This document shows, in pieces, positions 39,514 through 48,411 of a DNA stretch of 64,000 bases. The notes under the pieces were generated by a model. The model was not told the DNA's origin. It saw nothing but the letters and a program-made list of their open reading frames with translations, and did not search any database. Made by a program: the position numbers and the translations under genes. Within the stretch, counting starts at the first letter, position 1. Each line of letters opens with the position of its first letter. Source of the stretch: Enterobacter ludwigii (lineage in GTDB: Bacteria > Pseudomonadota > Gammaproteobacteria > Enterobacterales > Enterobacteriaceae); contig NZ_CP017279.1 in assembly GCF_001750725.1 (NCBI RefSeq), positions 3,906,001 to 3,970,000 of the forward strand, written 5' to 3'.

Positions 39514-41904
39514 TTATTTAGCGTCGTCGGGTAAAGCATAAGCCACAATGTAGTCGCCCATCTTCGTACCAAACGAACCATGACCACCCGCAGAGATGAC
39601 AACGTACTGCTTGCCATTCACTTCATAGGTCATCGGCGTTGCCTGTCCACCTGCTGGCAGACGGCCTTGCCACAGTTTTTCACCGTTGGTCATGTTGTAC
39701 GCGCGCAGGTAGTTATCGGCGGTTGCCGCGATGAACAGCACGTTACCGGCGGTAGAAATTGGACCACCCAGCATTGGCATACCCATATTGAACGGGACAG
39801 GAACTGGCATCGGGAACGGCATGCTGTCCTGAGGCGTACCAATACGTTTTTTCCAGACGATCTGGTTAGTTTTCAGATCCAGGCCGGAGATATAACCCCA
39901 GGCAGGCTGTTTACACGGCAGACCAAACGGCGACAGGAACGGGTTCAGCGTGACGCCATAGGGCACGCCATACTGCGGCTGAATACCCGCTTCTGTACCG
40001 CTGCCTTTAGCATCTTTAGGCTGCTCCATTGGGTTGCCTGGACCGCGTGGAATAAGCTTAGAAACAAACGGCAGGGCCATCGGGTTGGCAATCGCCACCT
40101 GACGGTTAGGGTCAACGGAGATCCCACCCCATTCGAACATGCCCAGGTTACCCGGGAAGACCAGCGTGCCCTGCTCAGAAGGTGGCGTGAAGATACCTTC
40201 ATAGCGCAGCTGATGGAACATCACGCGGCACACCAGCTGGTCAAACATTGTGGCACCCCACATGTCTGCACCGCTGAGATCTTTCTTCGGACGGAAGCTC
40301 AGGTCAGAGAACGGCTGTGTTTTGGTGACATAGTCGCCTTTGGCAGCGCCCTGCGGAACGGGTTTTTCGGGTGCCGGGACAACCAGCTTACCGTTGCTGC
40401 GATCCAGCACAAAGATGTTGCCCGTTTTCGCGGGTGCATAAATCACCGGAACGGTTTTGCCGTTAACGGTAATGTCAGCCAGCGTCGGCTGGGACGGCAT
40501 GTCCATATCCCACAGGTCGTGGTGAACAGTCTGGTAGCTCCAGGCCAGTTTACCGGTGGTCGCGTTCAGCGCCACGATAGAGCTGGCATAACGCTCTTGC
40601 TCAGGTGTACGGTTACCCCCCCAGATATCTGGCGTGGTGACGCCCATCGGCAGGTAGACCAGGTCCAGCTTCGCGTCATACGCCGCCGGTGCCCAGGAGT
40701 TAGGTGAGTTAAAGGTAAAGGTGTGTTCGTCCGATGGGATCGCGTTTGGATCTTTCGCGCCCGGGTCGAAGGCCCACAGCAGTTTACCGGTGTTCACGTC
40801 AAAACCACGGATAACGCCAGAGGTTTCGCGGGTGGAGAAGTTATCGGTTACCGAGCCGGCAATCACGATAGTTTTATCGGTGATGATCGGCGGTGAGGTT
40901 GGCTCATACAGACCCGGCGTGGTGTCCGGCATGTTGGTCTGCAGATTCAGGATACCTTTGTTGGCAAAGGTCTCACACAGCTTACCGGTTTCGGCATTGA
41001 TCGCGAACAGGCGGCCATCGTTTACCGGCAGCATGATGCGGCGAGGACAGTCGGCAATGACTTCAGGGCTCGCATTATCAGCACTCGCTTCGTGGTAAGA
41101 GACGCCACGGCAGGTGATGTGCTGGAACGACGGGTTGGAGTTCAGCTGCGGATCGAAGTGCCATTTCTCTTTACCGGTGGCCGCGTCAAGCGCGAACAGA
41201 CGCTGGTGCGCGGTGCACAGATAAAGCATGTTACCGACTTTAATCGGCGTCACTTCGTTGGTCAGTTCACCCGGATCGTTTGGCATCTTCAGGTCGCCGG
41301 TACGGAATACCCAGGCTTCCTTCAGGTTCTTAACGTTGTCCGCGTTGATCTGCTTGAGCGGGGAGTAGCGCTGACCTTCCTGATTACGGCCATAAGCTGG
41401 CCAGTCGCCATCCGCGACCTGCGAGATAGCCGCAGCTGGGGTGGATTCGGCATTCAGCGTACCGTTAATCTCCTGCGGGTCGTTAAAACCGGCCCAGGTG
41501 AGAATACCGCCGCTGATCAGCAGGGCAACCACCAGCGCCGCAACGGCACCGCTTGAAGGAATAATCAGGCGACGCCACACGAACGGCAGGATCAGCCAGA
41601 TACCAAAGAAGACCAGGATGTCACTGCGCGGCGTCAGTGCCCAGAAGTCGAAACCGACTTCCCAGACGCCCCAGATCATGGTTGCGAGGAGTAAAGCAGC
41701 ATAAAGCCATAGCGCGGATTGTTTTCTACGCCACAACAGGACGGTTACGCCAAGCATAACCAGACCCGCAATAGGGTAGTACCAGGAGCCGCCAATTGCG
41801 GCCAGCCAGACGCCACCGATTAACAGATACAGGCCGCAGAAGGCGGCGAATAGCGCTGTTAATGTCACCAGTAGACGTGGCTGTTGAGTTTTTATTTCAG
41901 CCAT
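39514..41904 (-). CDS. gcd: Quinoprotein (PQQ) glucose dehydrogenase, membrane-bound
   Basis: Gcd oxidises glucose to gluconolactone in the periplasm with PQQ and calcium or magnesium and passes electrons to ubiquinone. The 796 residues equal E. coli Gcd. Five N-terminal spans occupy about residues 1-145 (LLVTLTALFAAFCGLYLLIGG onward). The eight-bladed PQQ propeller follows, with DWPAYGRNQEGQRYSPLKQI near 168, GSVTDNFSTRETSGVIRGFD, and the conserved Asp region SYQTVHHDLWDMDMPSQPTL near 460-480. Whether the host makes PQQ cannot be told here; no pqq genes are present. It is divergent from hpt across a CRP site. Confidence 0.97.
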   Translation of the reverse strand: MAEIKTQQPRLLVTLTALFAAFCGLYLLIGGVWLAAIGGSWYYPIAGLVMLGVTVLLWRRKQSALWLYAALLLATMIWGVWEVGFDFWALTPRSDILVFFGIWLILPFVWRRLIIPSSGAVAALVVALLISGGILTWAGFNDPQEINGTLNAESTPAAAISQVADGDWPAYGRNQEGQRYSPLKQINADNVKNLKEAWVFRTGDLKMPNDPGELTNEVTPIKVGNMLYLCTAHQRLFALDAATGKEKWHFDPQLNSNPSFQHITCRGVSYHEASADNASPEVIADCPRRIMLPVNDGRLFAINAETGKLCETFANKGILNLQTNMPDTTPGLYEPTSPPIITDKTIVIAGSVTDNFSTRETSGVIRGFDVNTGKLLWAFDPGAKDPNAIPSDEHTFTFNSPNSWAPAAYDAKLDLVYLPMGVTTPDIWGGNRTPEQERYASSIVALNATTGKLAWSYQTVHHDLWDMDMPSQPTLADITVNGKTVPVIYAPAKTGNIFVLDRSNGKLVVPAPEKPVPQGAAKGDYVTKTQPFSDLSFRPKKDLSGADMWGATMFDQLVCRVMFHQLRYEGIFTPPSEQGTLVFPGNLGMFEWGGISVDPNRQVAIANPMALPFVSKLIPRGPGNPMEQPKDAKGSGTEAGIQPQYGVPYGVTLNPFLSPFGLPCKQPAWGYISGLDLKTNQIVWKKRIGTPQDSMPFPMPVPVPFNMGMPMLGGPISTAGNVLFIAATADNYLRAYNMTNGEKLWQGRLPAGGQATPMTYEVNGKQYVVISAGGHGSFGTKMGDYIVAYALPDDAK

Positions 41905-41948
41905 AGAAAGTGTACTCGTCAGTTTTGTTAATTATTTGCTAGCAACTA

Positions 41949-41954
41949 ATTATA
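41949..41954 (-). promoter_or_regulatory. Putative gcd -10 element
   Basis: The minus strand reads TATAAT here, about 45 bases before the gcd ATG. The -35 position would fall inside the CRP-like dyad at 41967-41982 and is poor (TTCCGA), consistent with CRP competing with polymerase. Motif-based only. Confidence 0.5.
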
Positions 41955-41966
41955 GGTATTAACAAG

Positions 41967-41982
41967 TGTGATCGGAATCACA
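41967..41982. promoter_or_regulatory. CRP site between gcd and hpt
   Basis: TGTGATCGGAATCACA matches the CRP core TGTGA-N6-TCACA perfectly, with A-rich flanks. It overlaps the inferred gcd -35 and lies about 66 bases upstream of the inferred hpt start. Repression of gcd by cAMP-CRP is known in E. coli. Confidence 0.82.
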
Positions 41983-42025
41983 ATATTTGCTTTTTATAAC
42001 TCATGCGCCAGGTGTATCCATTTAC

Positions 42026-42034
42026 TGATATAAT
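42026..42034 (+). promoter_or_regulatory. Putative extended -10 promoter of hpt
   Basis: TGATATAAT is an extended -10 (TGn plus a perfect TATAAT). The -35 region 17 bases upstream (GCGCCA) is weak, which an extended -10 or CRP could compensate. The leader to the hpt ATG would be about 70 bases. Confidence 0.62.
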
Positions 42035-42111
42035 GGCTGGCTTGCGTATCGATGCCGGAGTAACATTCATCCGCATTGAGAGATTTTCATTAAAATCATA
42101 TGGTTAGTAAT

Positions 42112-42648
42112 ATGAAACATACTGTTGAAGTGATGATCCCGGAAGCCGAGATCAAAGCGCGTATCGCCGAACTGGGTCGTCAAATCACCGAACATTACAA
42201 GGACAGCGGCAGCGAAATGGTGCTGGTCGGTCTTTTACGTGGCTCTTTCATGTTCATGGCAGACCTGTGCCGTGAAGTGCAGGTGTCCCATGAGGTCGAT
42301 TTTATGACCGCCTCCAGCTACGGCAGCGGCATGTCCACAACCCGTGATGTGAAAATCCTGAAAGATCTGGATGAAGATATTCGTGGCAAAGATGTGTTGA
42401 TCGTTGAGGACATCATCGACTCCGGCAACACGCTCTCTAAAGTGCGCGAGATCCTGAGCCTGCGTGAGCCAAAATCCCTGGCGATCTGCACCCTGCTGGA
42501 TAAACCCAGCCGCCGTGAAGTGCAGGTGCCGGTAGAGTTTGTCGGCTTCTCTATCCCTGACGAGTTCGTCGTGGGCTATGGCATTGACTACGCGCAGCGT
42601 TACCGTCATCTGCCGTATGTGGGTAAAGTGATCCTGCTCGACGAGTAA
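42112..42648 (+). CDS. hpt: Hypoxanthine phosphoribosyltransferase
   Basis: Hpt salvages hypoxanthine (and guanine poorly) to IMP with PRPP. The 178 residues equal the E. coli enzyme. The PRPP motif is [17 protein letters not shown] near 98-114, and [16 protein letters not shown] near 39-54 supplies the pyrophosphate loop. The start at 42112 ([13 protein letters not shown]) follows the family; an in-frame ATG at 42100 would add MVSN and is not excluded, since neither has a strong ribosome site. It is divergent from gcd and convergent with can. Confidence 0.95.
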   Translation: MKHTVEVMIPEAEIKARIAELGRQITEHYKDSGSEMVLVGLLRGSFMFMADLCREVQVSHEVDFMTASSYGSGMSTTRDVKILKDLDEDIRGKDVLIVEDIIDSGNTLSKVREILSLREPKSLAICTLLDKPSRREVQVPVEFVGFSIPDEFVVGYGIDYAQRYRHLPYVGKVILLDE

Positions 42649-42694
42649 GGTTTGTGATGTGCGGTCTGTTGCCCTCTGACGAGGGGACACACAG

Positions 42695-42728
42695 TAAAAA
42701 CGGCAACCCGGGTTGCCGTTTTGTTTTT
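42695..42728. terminator. Bidirectional terminator between hpt and can
   Basis: A 26-bp perfect palindrome spans 42697-42722, with arms AAAACGGCAACCC and GGGTTGCCGTTTT, followed by TTGTTTTTA. It can end both hpt and the convergent can transcript. Confidence 0.88.
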
Positions 42729-42749
42729 ATCTGAACTGCTTACAGGCAG

Positions 42750-43412
42750 CTATTTATGGTTGACGTGCTTAAGCTTCAGGTTAGCTATCCCGGAACGATA
42801 GCGCTGCTCCAGCGTTTCACGGTTGGTGGCGGTCACTTCCAGGTTACGAAGCAGACCATCGTGAATACCGTACGCCCAGCCGTGGATCGAGACTTTTTGC
42901 CCGCGTTTCCACGCCGATTGCATGATGGTGGAATGGCCAAGGTTATAAACCTGCTCCATCACGTTCAGCTCGCAAAGGGTATCGAGACGACGCTCCTGCG
43001 GCATTTCACCCAACAGTGAGCTATGTTTGAACCAGATATCGCGGATATGCAGCAGCCAGTTATCGATTAACCCGAGTTCGGTATTTTCAATCGCGGCCTG
43101 CACACCGCCGCAGCCATAGTGGCCACAAATAATGATGTGCTCGACCTCCAGAACGTCAACGGCGTACTGAACAACCGAAAGGCAGTTGAGGTCGGTATGG
43201 ATCACCAGGTTGGCAACATTACGGTGCACAAACAGTTCGCCAGGCTCGAGACCTGTCAGGCGCTCTGCCGGAACGCGGCTGTCGGAACATCCAATCCAGA
43301 GAAAGCGTGGGTTTTGCGCCTGCGCGAGCTTTCCAAAAAATCCGGGGTCTTCCTCCACCAGCATTTTTGACCATAGTGCATTGTTGCTGATGAGTGTATC
43401 TATGTCGTTCAT
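42750..43412 (-). CDS. can: Beta-class carbonic anhydrase
   Basis: Can interconverts carbon dioxide and bicarbonate and is needed for growth in air. The 220 residues equal E. coli Can. Zinc ligands are Cys42, Asp44 (in [12 protein letters not shown]), His98 and Cys101 (in [12 protein letters not shown]). The Asp-Arg dyad (D44, R46) and the bicarbonate-pocket residues typical of the type II allosteric beta class are kept. The start at 43412 ([11 protein letters not shown]) is set by the family; open frame continues upstream. It is divergent from yadG. Confidence 0.97.
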   Translation of the reverse strand: MNDIDTLISNNALWSKMLVEEDPGFFGKLAQAQNPRFLWIGCSDSRVPAERLTGLEPGELFVHRNVANLVIHTDLNCLSVVQYAVDVLEVEHIIICGHYGCGGVQAAIENTELGLIDNWLLHIRDIWFKHSSLLGEMPQERRLDTLCELNVMEQVYNLGHSTIMQSAWKRGQKVSIHGWAYGIHDGLLRNLEVTATNRETLEQRYRSGIANLKLKHVNHK

Positions 43413-43519
43413 GGAGGTTAGCGACCTGTAACCGAGTGATTGCGTTGCGCTAATATAGGGTAACTCGACTTTTAATGAAACCACACAACGTGTGTCAGAA
43501 CCTAAGGTAAGTTTAATTC

Positions 43520-44446
43520 ATGGCGATTGCACTGGAGCTTGAGCAGCTCAAAAAAACCTATCCAGGCGGCGTTCAGGCGCTGCGTGGGATAGATCTCAAA
43601 GTGGAAGCGGGGGATTTCTACGCGCTTCTGGGGCCGAATGGGGCGGGGAAATCCACCACCATTGGCATTATCAGTTCGCTGGTCAACAAAACGTCCGGCC
43701 GGGTGAGCGTGTTTGGCTACGACCTGCAAAAAGATGTGGTGAATGCCAAGCGCCAGCTCGGACTGGTGCCGCAGGAGTTCAACTTCAACCCGTTCGAGAC
43801 AGTGCAGCAAATCGTGGTTAATCAGGCGGGTTACTACGGTGTTGAGCGCAAAGAAGCGGTGGAGCGCAGCGAAAAGTACCTCAAACAGCTCGATCTGTGG
43901 GAAAAACGCAATGAACGTGCGCGCATGTTGTCTGGCGGGATGAAGCGCCGTCTGATGATTGCCCGTGCGCTGATGCATGAGCCAAAGCTGCTGATCCTTG
44001 ATGAGCCCACCGCGGGCGTGGATATCGAACTGCGTCGTTCAATGTGGGGCTTCCTGAAGGACCTCAACGACAAAGGCACGACCATTATTTTGACCACGCA
44101 CTACCTCGAAGAGGCGGAGATGCTGTGTCGCAATATCGGCATCATTCAGAACGGTGAGCTGGTGGAAAACACCTCGATGAAGAGCCTGCTCGCCAAGCTG
44201 AAATCCGAAACCTTCATTCTCGACCTGGCGGCGAAAAGCCCGCTGCCGACGCTGGAAGGTTATAACTATCGTCTGGTGGATACCTCAACGCTGGAAGTGG
44301 AAGTGCTGCGCGAGCAGGGCATCAACAGCGTGTTCTCACAGCTGAGCGCGCAGGGTGTTCAGGTATTAAGTATGCGTAACAAAGCGAACCGACTGGAAGA
44401 GCTGTTTGTCTCTCTGGTGCAGGATAAACAAGGAGACAAGGCATGA
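43520..44446 (+). CDS. yadG: ABC exporter ATP-binding subunit YadG
   Basis: YadG is the ATPase of a two-gene ABC-2 type exporter whose substrate is not known. The 308 residues have Walker A GPNGAGKST near 39-47, the signature LSGGMKRR near 139, Walker B LLILDEPTAGVD near 158-169 and the His switch TTHYLEEAE near 193. About 80 residues follow the ATPase core, as in drug and polysaccharide exporter subunits. It overlaps yadH by 4 bases (ATGA at 44443-44446), so the pair is co-translated. Confidence 0.94.
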   Translation: MAIALELEQLKKTYPGGVQALRGIDLKVEAGDFYALLGPNGAGKSTTIGIISSLVNKTSGRVSVFGYDLQKDVVNAKRQLGLVPQEFNFNPFETVQQIVVNQAGYYGVERKEAVERSEKYLKQLDLWEKRNERARMLSGGMKRRLMIARALMHEPKLLILDEPTAGVDIELRRSMWGFLKDLNDKGTTIILTTHYLEEAEMLCRNIGIIQNGELVENTSMKSLLAKLKSETFILDLAAKSPLPTLEGYNYRLVDTSTLEVEVLREQGINSVFSQLSAQGVQVLSMRNKANRLEELFVSLVQDKQGDKA

Positions 44447-45213
44447 CGCATCTTTACTGGGTCGCGCTGAAAAGCATCTGGGCGAAAGAGATTAACCGCT
44501 TTATGCGTATCTGGGTGCAAACTCTGGTACCGCCGGTGATCACCATGACGCTCTACTTCATCATCTTCGGTAACCTCATCGGTTCCCGCATTGGTGAAAT
44601 GCACGGCTTTACCTATATGCAGTTTATTGTGCCGGGCCTGATCATGATGGCGGTGATCACCAACGCCTATGCTAACGTGGCATCGTCATTCTTTAGCGCC
44701 AAGTTCCAGCGTAACATTGAAGAGCTGCTGGTCGCGCCGGTACCAACGCATGTGATCATTGCGGGTTATGTGGGCGGCGGCGTGGCGCGCGGTCTCTGCG
44801 TGGGGATTCTGGTGACGGCGATCTCCCTGTTCTTTGTGCCGTTCCAGGTGCATTCATGGCTGTTCGTGGCGCTCACGTTACTGTTGACGGCCATCTTGTT
44901 CTCGCTGGCCGGTCTGCTGAACGCGGTGTTTGCTAAAACGTTCGATGATATCAGCCTGATCCCGACCTTTGTGCTGACGCCACTGACCTATCTTGGCGGG
45001 GTGTTCTACTCCCTGACGCTGCTGCCGCCGTTCTGGCAGGCGCTGTCACACCTGAACCCGATTGTTTATATGATCAGCGGCTTCCGCTTTGGTTTCCTCG
45101 GCATTACGGATGTGCCACTGATTACCACGGTTGCGGTGCTGGTGGTGTTTATTATCGCTTTCTACCTGCTGTGCTGGTCTCTGATTCAGCGTGGACGCGG
45201 TCTGCGCAGCTAA
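44443..45213 (+). CDS. yadH: ABC-2 type exporter permease YadH
   Basis: YadH is the 256-residue membrane partner of YadG, with six predicted spans. Family features are an N-terminal VALKSIWAKEINRFMRIWVQTLVPPVITM, the central FSAKFQRNIEELLVAPVPTHVII coupling region near 84-107, and FDDISLIPTFVLTPLTYLGGVFYSL near 167-190, the classical ABC-2 signature. Substrate unknown. A strong terminator follows directly. Confidence 0.94.
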   Translation: MTHLYWVALKSIWAKEINRFMRIWVQTLVPPVITMTLYFIIFGNLIGSRIGEMHGFTYMQFIVPGLIMMAVITNAYANVASSFFSAKFQRNIEELLVAPVPTHVIIAGYVGGGVARGLCVGILVTAISLFFVPFQVHSWLFVALTLLLTAILFSLAGLLNAVFAKTFDDISLIPTFVLTPLTYLGGVFYSLTLLPPFWQALSHLNPIVYMISGFRFGFLGITDVPLITTVAVLVVFIIAFYLLCWSLIQRGRGLRS

Positions 45214-45218
45214 TCTTC

Positions 45219-45253
45219 CGCCCGGCGACATTCTGTTTGCCGGGCGCTTTTCT
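45219..45253 (+). terminator. Rho-independent terminator after yadH
   Basis: CGCCCGGC (45219-45226) pairs with GCCGGGCG (45239-45246) and is followed by CTTTTCTTT. It separates yadGH from yadI. Confidence 0.8.
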
Positions 45254-45318
45254 TTGATTGTTATCACCGTACGCTAACCTTCACTCCGCTAAACTACTTG
45301 CCTGCTAAGGAGAGAGTG

Positions 45319-45759
45319 ATGCTGGGATGGGTGATCGCCTGCCATGATGAACAGGCGCAGGATATGCTGGATAAACTGGAGGCCAGATTTGGTCCGCTGG
45401 CGCAATGCCGTGCGGTTAACTACTGGCGTGGATTGAGCACCAACATGCTCAGCCGCATGATGTGCGATGCCCTGCATGAAACCGACACCGGTGACGGCGT
45501 CATCTTCCTGACCGATAAATCCGGCGCGGCACCTTATCGCTCTGCGGCATTGTTGAGCCACAAGCACGACAACTGTGAAGTGATATCAGGCATTAACTCT
45601 TTGCTGCTGGAATACATGTATCCCTTTCGGGAAACCTTAAGCAGCGCTGAATTCCGTCATGCGATCGTCGACAAAAAAGTGGCCGGCGTCAGCAGCCTGT
45701 GGCATCAGCAGCAAAAAAATCCTCCCTTTGTCTTGCTCCATGATTTGTATAAGAATTAA
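45319..45759 (+). CDS. yadI: PTS mannose-type EIIA domain protein YadI
   Basis: YadI is a stand-alone EIIA domain of the mannose phosphotransferase family, 146 residues. The expected phospho-acceptor is His9 in MLGWVIACHDEQAQ, where classical EIIA-Man has GHG. The blocks NYWRGLSTNMLSRMMCDAL and GDGVIFLTDKSGAAPYRSAALLSHKH are conserved. The C-terminus ends WHQQQKNPPFVLLHDLYKN. No cognate EIIB or EIIC is nearby, so a transport role is doubtful and a regulatory one is possible. The start at 45319 has AAGGAGAGAG at the right distance; open frame extends 21 bases upstream. Confidence 0.92.
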   Translation: MLGWVIACHDEQAQDMLDKLEARFGPLAQCRAVNYWRGLSTNMLSRMMCDALHETDTGDGVIFLTDKSGAAPYRSAALLSHKHDNCEVISGINSLLLEYMYPFRETLSSAEFRHAIVDKKVAGVSSLWHQQQKNPPFVLLHDLYKN

Positions 45760-45822
45760 ACATTGGTATTGATGCTGCTTTTGTTACAATGGTGGCTGAT
45801 TTTTCGTGTCGATTAATATTCC

Positions 45823-47070
45823 ATGTTCATGCGCGTTGTGTTCCTTCTGTTGCTGCTGGTTTCCGGCGGCGCATCTGCCAGCCTGATCGCTCAGCAAGGG
45901 CTTCCCGCCCGATATATGCAAACCACCGAAGATGCGGCTATCTGGGCGCAAGTAGGTAACAATGTGGTCAATGTCGGCAATATCCGTGCCGGGCAAATCC
46001 TGGCCGTCGTCCCCACATCCGCTGATTATTACGAGTTTCGTTTTGGCTTCGGCACGGGCTTTATTGATAAAGAGCACCTGGAAGACGTGCAGGGCAAACA
46101 GCGGGTGGAAGACAGCCTTGGCGATTTGAATAAACCGCTGAGTAACCAGAACCTGATAACCTGGAAAGACACGCCTGTCTTTAACGCCCCCAGCAGCGGA
46201 AGCGCTCCTTTCGGCACGATGAGTGCTAACCTTCGCTACCCCATTCTGAATAAACTTAAAGACCGTCTGAACCAGACCTGGTATCAGATCCGCATCGGCA
46301 ATCGTCTGGCGTGGATCAGCAGCCTGGATGCGCAGGAAGATAACGGCATCCCGGTCCTGACCTATCACCATATCCTGCGTGATGAAGAGAACACCCGTTT
46401 CCGACATACCTCCACGACCACCAGCGTGCGTGCGTTCAGCAACCAGATGACCTGGCTTCGCGATCAGGGCTATACCACGCTGACGATGGCTCAGCTTGAA
46501 GGGTATGTGCGTAACAAAATGAACCTGCCGGCGAAGTCTGTGGTGATCACCTTTGATGACGGGCTGAAGTCGGTGAGCCGCTATGCGTATCCCGTCCTCA
46601 AAGCGTATGGATTCAAGGCGACGGCGTTTATCATCTCGTCGCGTATAAAACGTCATCCGCAGAAGTGGGCGCCGAAATACCTGCAGTTTATGAGTGTCTC
46701 TGAGCTTGAGCAGATCCAGGATGTGTTTGATATCCAGTCCCATACCCACTTCTTGCATCGGGTGGACGGCAATAAACACCCGATCTTACTGAGCCGTAGC
46801 CATCACGTGATTTTGTTCGATTTCGCGCGTTCACGCCGGGCGCTGGCGCAATTTAACCCGCACGTGCTCTATCTCTCTTATCCGTTTGGCGCCTATGACG
46901 ACAAAGCGGTAAAAGCAGCGAATGACGCAGGGTTCCACCTGGCGGTGACAACGGTAAAAGGTAAAGTGAAGCCCGGGGACAATCCGTTCCTGCTTAAGCG
47001 ACTGTATATTTTAAGGACGGATTCGCTGGAGACGATGTCGCGGCTTATCAGTAATCAGCCGCAGGGATGA
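45823..47070 (+). CDS. yadE: Exported polysaccharide deacetylase-like protein YadE
   Basis: YadE is a predicted envelope deacetylase of unknown substrate. The 415 residues begin with a signal peptide ([20 protein letters not shown]), followed by an SH3-like N-terminal region to about 170. The NodB domain is evident: [11 protein letters not shown] at 240-250 holds the metal and base aspartates, SHTHFLH at 306-312 the histidine ligands, and [12 protein letters not shown] near 353 the third motif. Enzymes with this fold act on GlcNAc in peptidoglycan, chitin or exopolysaccharide. The first ATG is used; the second, two codons on, is possible. Confidence 0.9.
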   Translation: MFMRVVFLLLLLVSGGASASLIAQQGLPARYMQTTEDAAIWAQVGNNVVNVGNIRAGQILAVVPTSADYYEFRFGFGTGFIDKEHLEDVQGKQRVEDSLGDLNKPLSNQNLITWKDTPVFNAPSSGSAPFGTMSANLRYPILNKLKDRLNQTWYQIRIGNRLAWISSLDAQEDNGIPVLTYHHILRDEENTRFRHTSTTTSVRAFSNQMTWLRDQGYTTLTMAQLEGYVRNKMNLPAKSVVITFDDGLKSVSRYAYPVLKAYGFKATAFIISSRIKRHPQKWAPKYLQFMSVSELEQIQDVFDIQSHTHFLHRVDGNKHPILLSRSHHVILFDFARSRRALAQFNPHVLYLSYPFGAYDDKAVKAANDAGFHLAVTTVKGKVKPGDNPFLLKRLYILRTDSLETMSRLISNQPQG

Positions 47071-47077
47071 GGTGAGA

Positions 47078-47104
47078 GAAGGCTGTGAACGGTTCACAGC
47101 CTTC
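47078..47104. terminator. Near-perfect hairpin between convergent yadE and panD
   Basis: Two 13-base arms, GAAGGCTGTGAAC (47078-47090) and GTTCACAGCCTTC (47092-47104), flank a single central G. It fills the gap between the two stops. Neither strand shows a U-tract, so termination may be weak or the hairpin may protect 3' ends. Confidence 0.6.
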
Positions 47105-47110
47105 AGGATA

Positions 47111-47491
47111 TCAGGCAACCTGGACCGGAATGGCTTTCGCGGTGCGTTTCATTTCGTTGTCGCCTTCGAAGTACGCCACTTTTGGCTGCCAGCGACGGGC
47201 TTCTTCGTCAGACATCATCACGAAGCTGGCGATGATGACGATATCACCGACGTCGGCACAGTGAGCGGCAGCGCCATTCACGGAGATAATTCTGGAGCCG
47301 CGTTCCGCCGCGATCGCATAGGTAGAGAAGCGCTTACCGTTATTCACGTTCCAGATATCAATGGCTTCGTTTTCAAGGATGCCCGCTGCATCAAGAAAAT
47401 CCTGATCAATGGCGCAGGAGCCTTCATAGTGCAGGTCGGCCTGAGTGACTTTCACACGGTGAAGCTTACCTTGCAGCATTTTGCGAATCAT
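47111..47491 (-). CDS. panD: Aspartate 1-decarboxylase proenzyme
   Basis: PanD makes beta-alanine for pantothenate from aspartate. It is a pyruvoyl enzyme that self-cleaves between Gly24 and Ser25 (YEGSCAID), helped by PanZ. The 126 residues equal E. coli PanD; the start [24 protein letters not shown] and [17 protein letters not shown] block ([20 protein letters not shown] near 71-90) are conserved. It is 57 bases downstream of panC on the same strand, closer than in E. coli K-12, where rpnC intervenes. Confidence 0.97.
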   Translation of the reverse strand: MIRKMLQGKLHRVKVTQADLHYEGSCAIDQDFLDAAGILENEAIDIWNVNNGKRFSTYAIAAERGSRIISVNGAAAHCADVGDIVIIASFVMMSDEEARRWQPKVAYFEGDNEMKRTAKAIPVQVA

Positions 47492-47517
47492 TACGTTTAC
47501 CTTTAATCATCATGCGT

Positions 47518-47543
47518 TAACCCCCCGCGAACGAGGGGAGGTA
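47518..47543. repeat. REP-like remnant between panC and panD
   Basis: CCCC and GGGG arms around CGCGAACGA (about 47521-47538) resemble the CCCTCTCC palindromes elsewhere in the window. It is short and could be chance. The gap holds no gene. Confidence 0.35.
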
Positions 47544-47548
47544 GAGAG

Positions 47549-48400
47549 TTAAGCCAGCTCAACCACTTTATTGTCGATAAGGCGTGCCTGACCGAGCCAT
47601 GCAGCCACCAGAAGCACCGCGCGCTTGCTGGTATCGGTCAGCTCAAGCAGCGTATCGGCATCACGGATTTGGATATCGTCAGCGCGGAAGCCTTTGTCGT
47701 TCAGCGCCTGTTCGGCGAGGGCAACGATCTCTTCTGCGCTCAGCTCTTTAGCCACAAGCTGTTCCGCCATGGTATTCATGACCTTGCTCAATCCCGGCGC
47801 GATTTTACGCTCATCCGCGGTAAGGTACCCGTTACGGGAACTGAGCGCCAGACCGTCTTTGGCGCGCACAATCGGCACGCCCACGATCTCGATATCATAA
47901 CCCATGTCGGCGACCATCTTACGGATCAACGCCAGCTGCTGGAAGTCCTTCTCACCGAAGCAGGCAACGTCGGGCTGCACCAGGTTAAACAGCTTGCTGA
48001 CGATGGTTGAAACGCCGCGGAAATGGCCCGGACGGCTGGCGCCTTCCAGCATGGTTGAAATGCCCGGCACGTCCACGTAGGTCGCGTCCTCGGTCCCCTG
48101 CGGGTAGACGTCTGCAGGTGCCGGAGAGAAGACAATGTCGGCGTGGCGTTTTTTGAGTTTTTCGCAATCTTCCTGCAGGGTGCGCGGATAGCGCGCCAGG
48201 TCGTCGGCACGGTCAAATTGCATGGGGTTCACGAAGATACTGACCACCACGATATCTGCACGCGCTCTGGCTTCATCGACAAGCTTCATATGGCCGTCAT
48301 GCAGGTTACCCATCGTGGGAACCAGTGCGATACGTTTACCTTCCTGACGTGCACGACGGATATGCTGGCGAAGCAGCGGCAGGGTTTCAATGATTAGCAC
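47549..48400 (-). CDS. panC: Pantothenate synthetase
   Basis: PanC condenses pantoate with beta-alanine using ATP, through a pantoyl-adenylate. The 283 residues equal the E. coli enzyme. The nucleotidyltransferase HIGH-like motif is [10 protein letters not shown] near 28-37; [22 protein letters not shown] near 53-74 and [19 protein letters not shown] near 148-166 are family blocks. KMSKS-like residues sit in [10 protein letters not shown] near 183. It lies 11 bases after panB in the panBCD group. Confidence 0.97.
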   Translation of the reverse strand: MLIIETLPLLRQHIRRARQEGKRIALVPTMGNLHDGHMKLVDEARARADIVVVSIFVNPMQFDRADDLARYPRTLQEDCEKLKKRHADIVFSPAPADVYPQGTEDATYVDVPGISTMLEGASRPGHFRGVSTIVSKLFNLVQPDVACFGEKDFQQLALIRKMVADMGYDIEIVGVPIVRAKDGLALSSRNGYLTADERKIAPGLSKVMNTMAEQLVAKELSAEEIVALAEQALNDKGFRADDIQIRDADTLLELTDTSKRAVLLVAAWLGQARLIDNKVVELA

Positions 48401-48411
48401 AACAAGACTCC

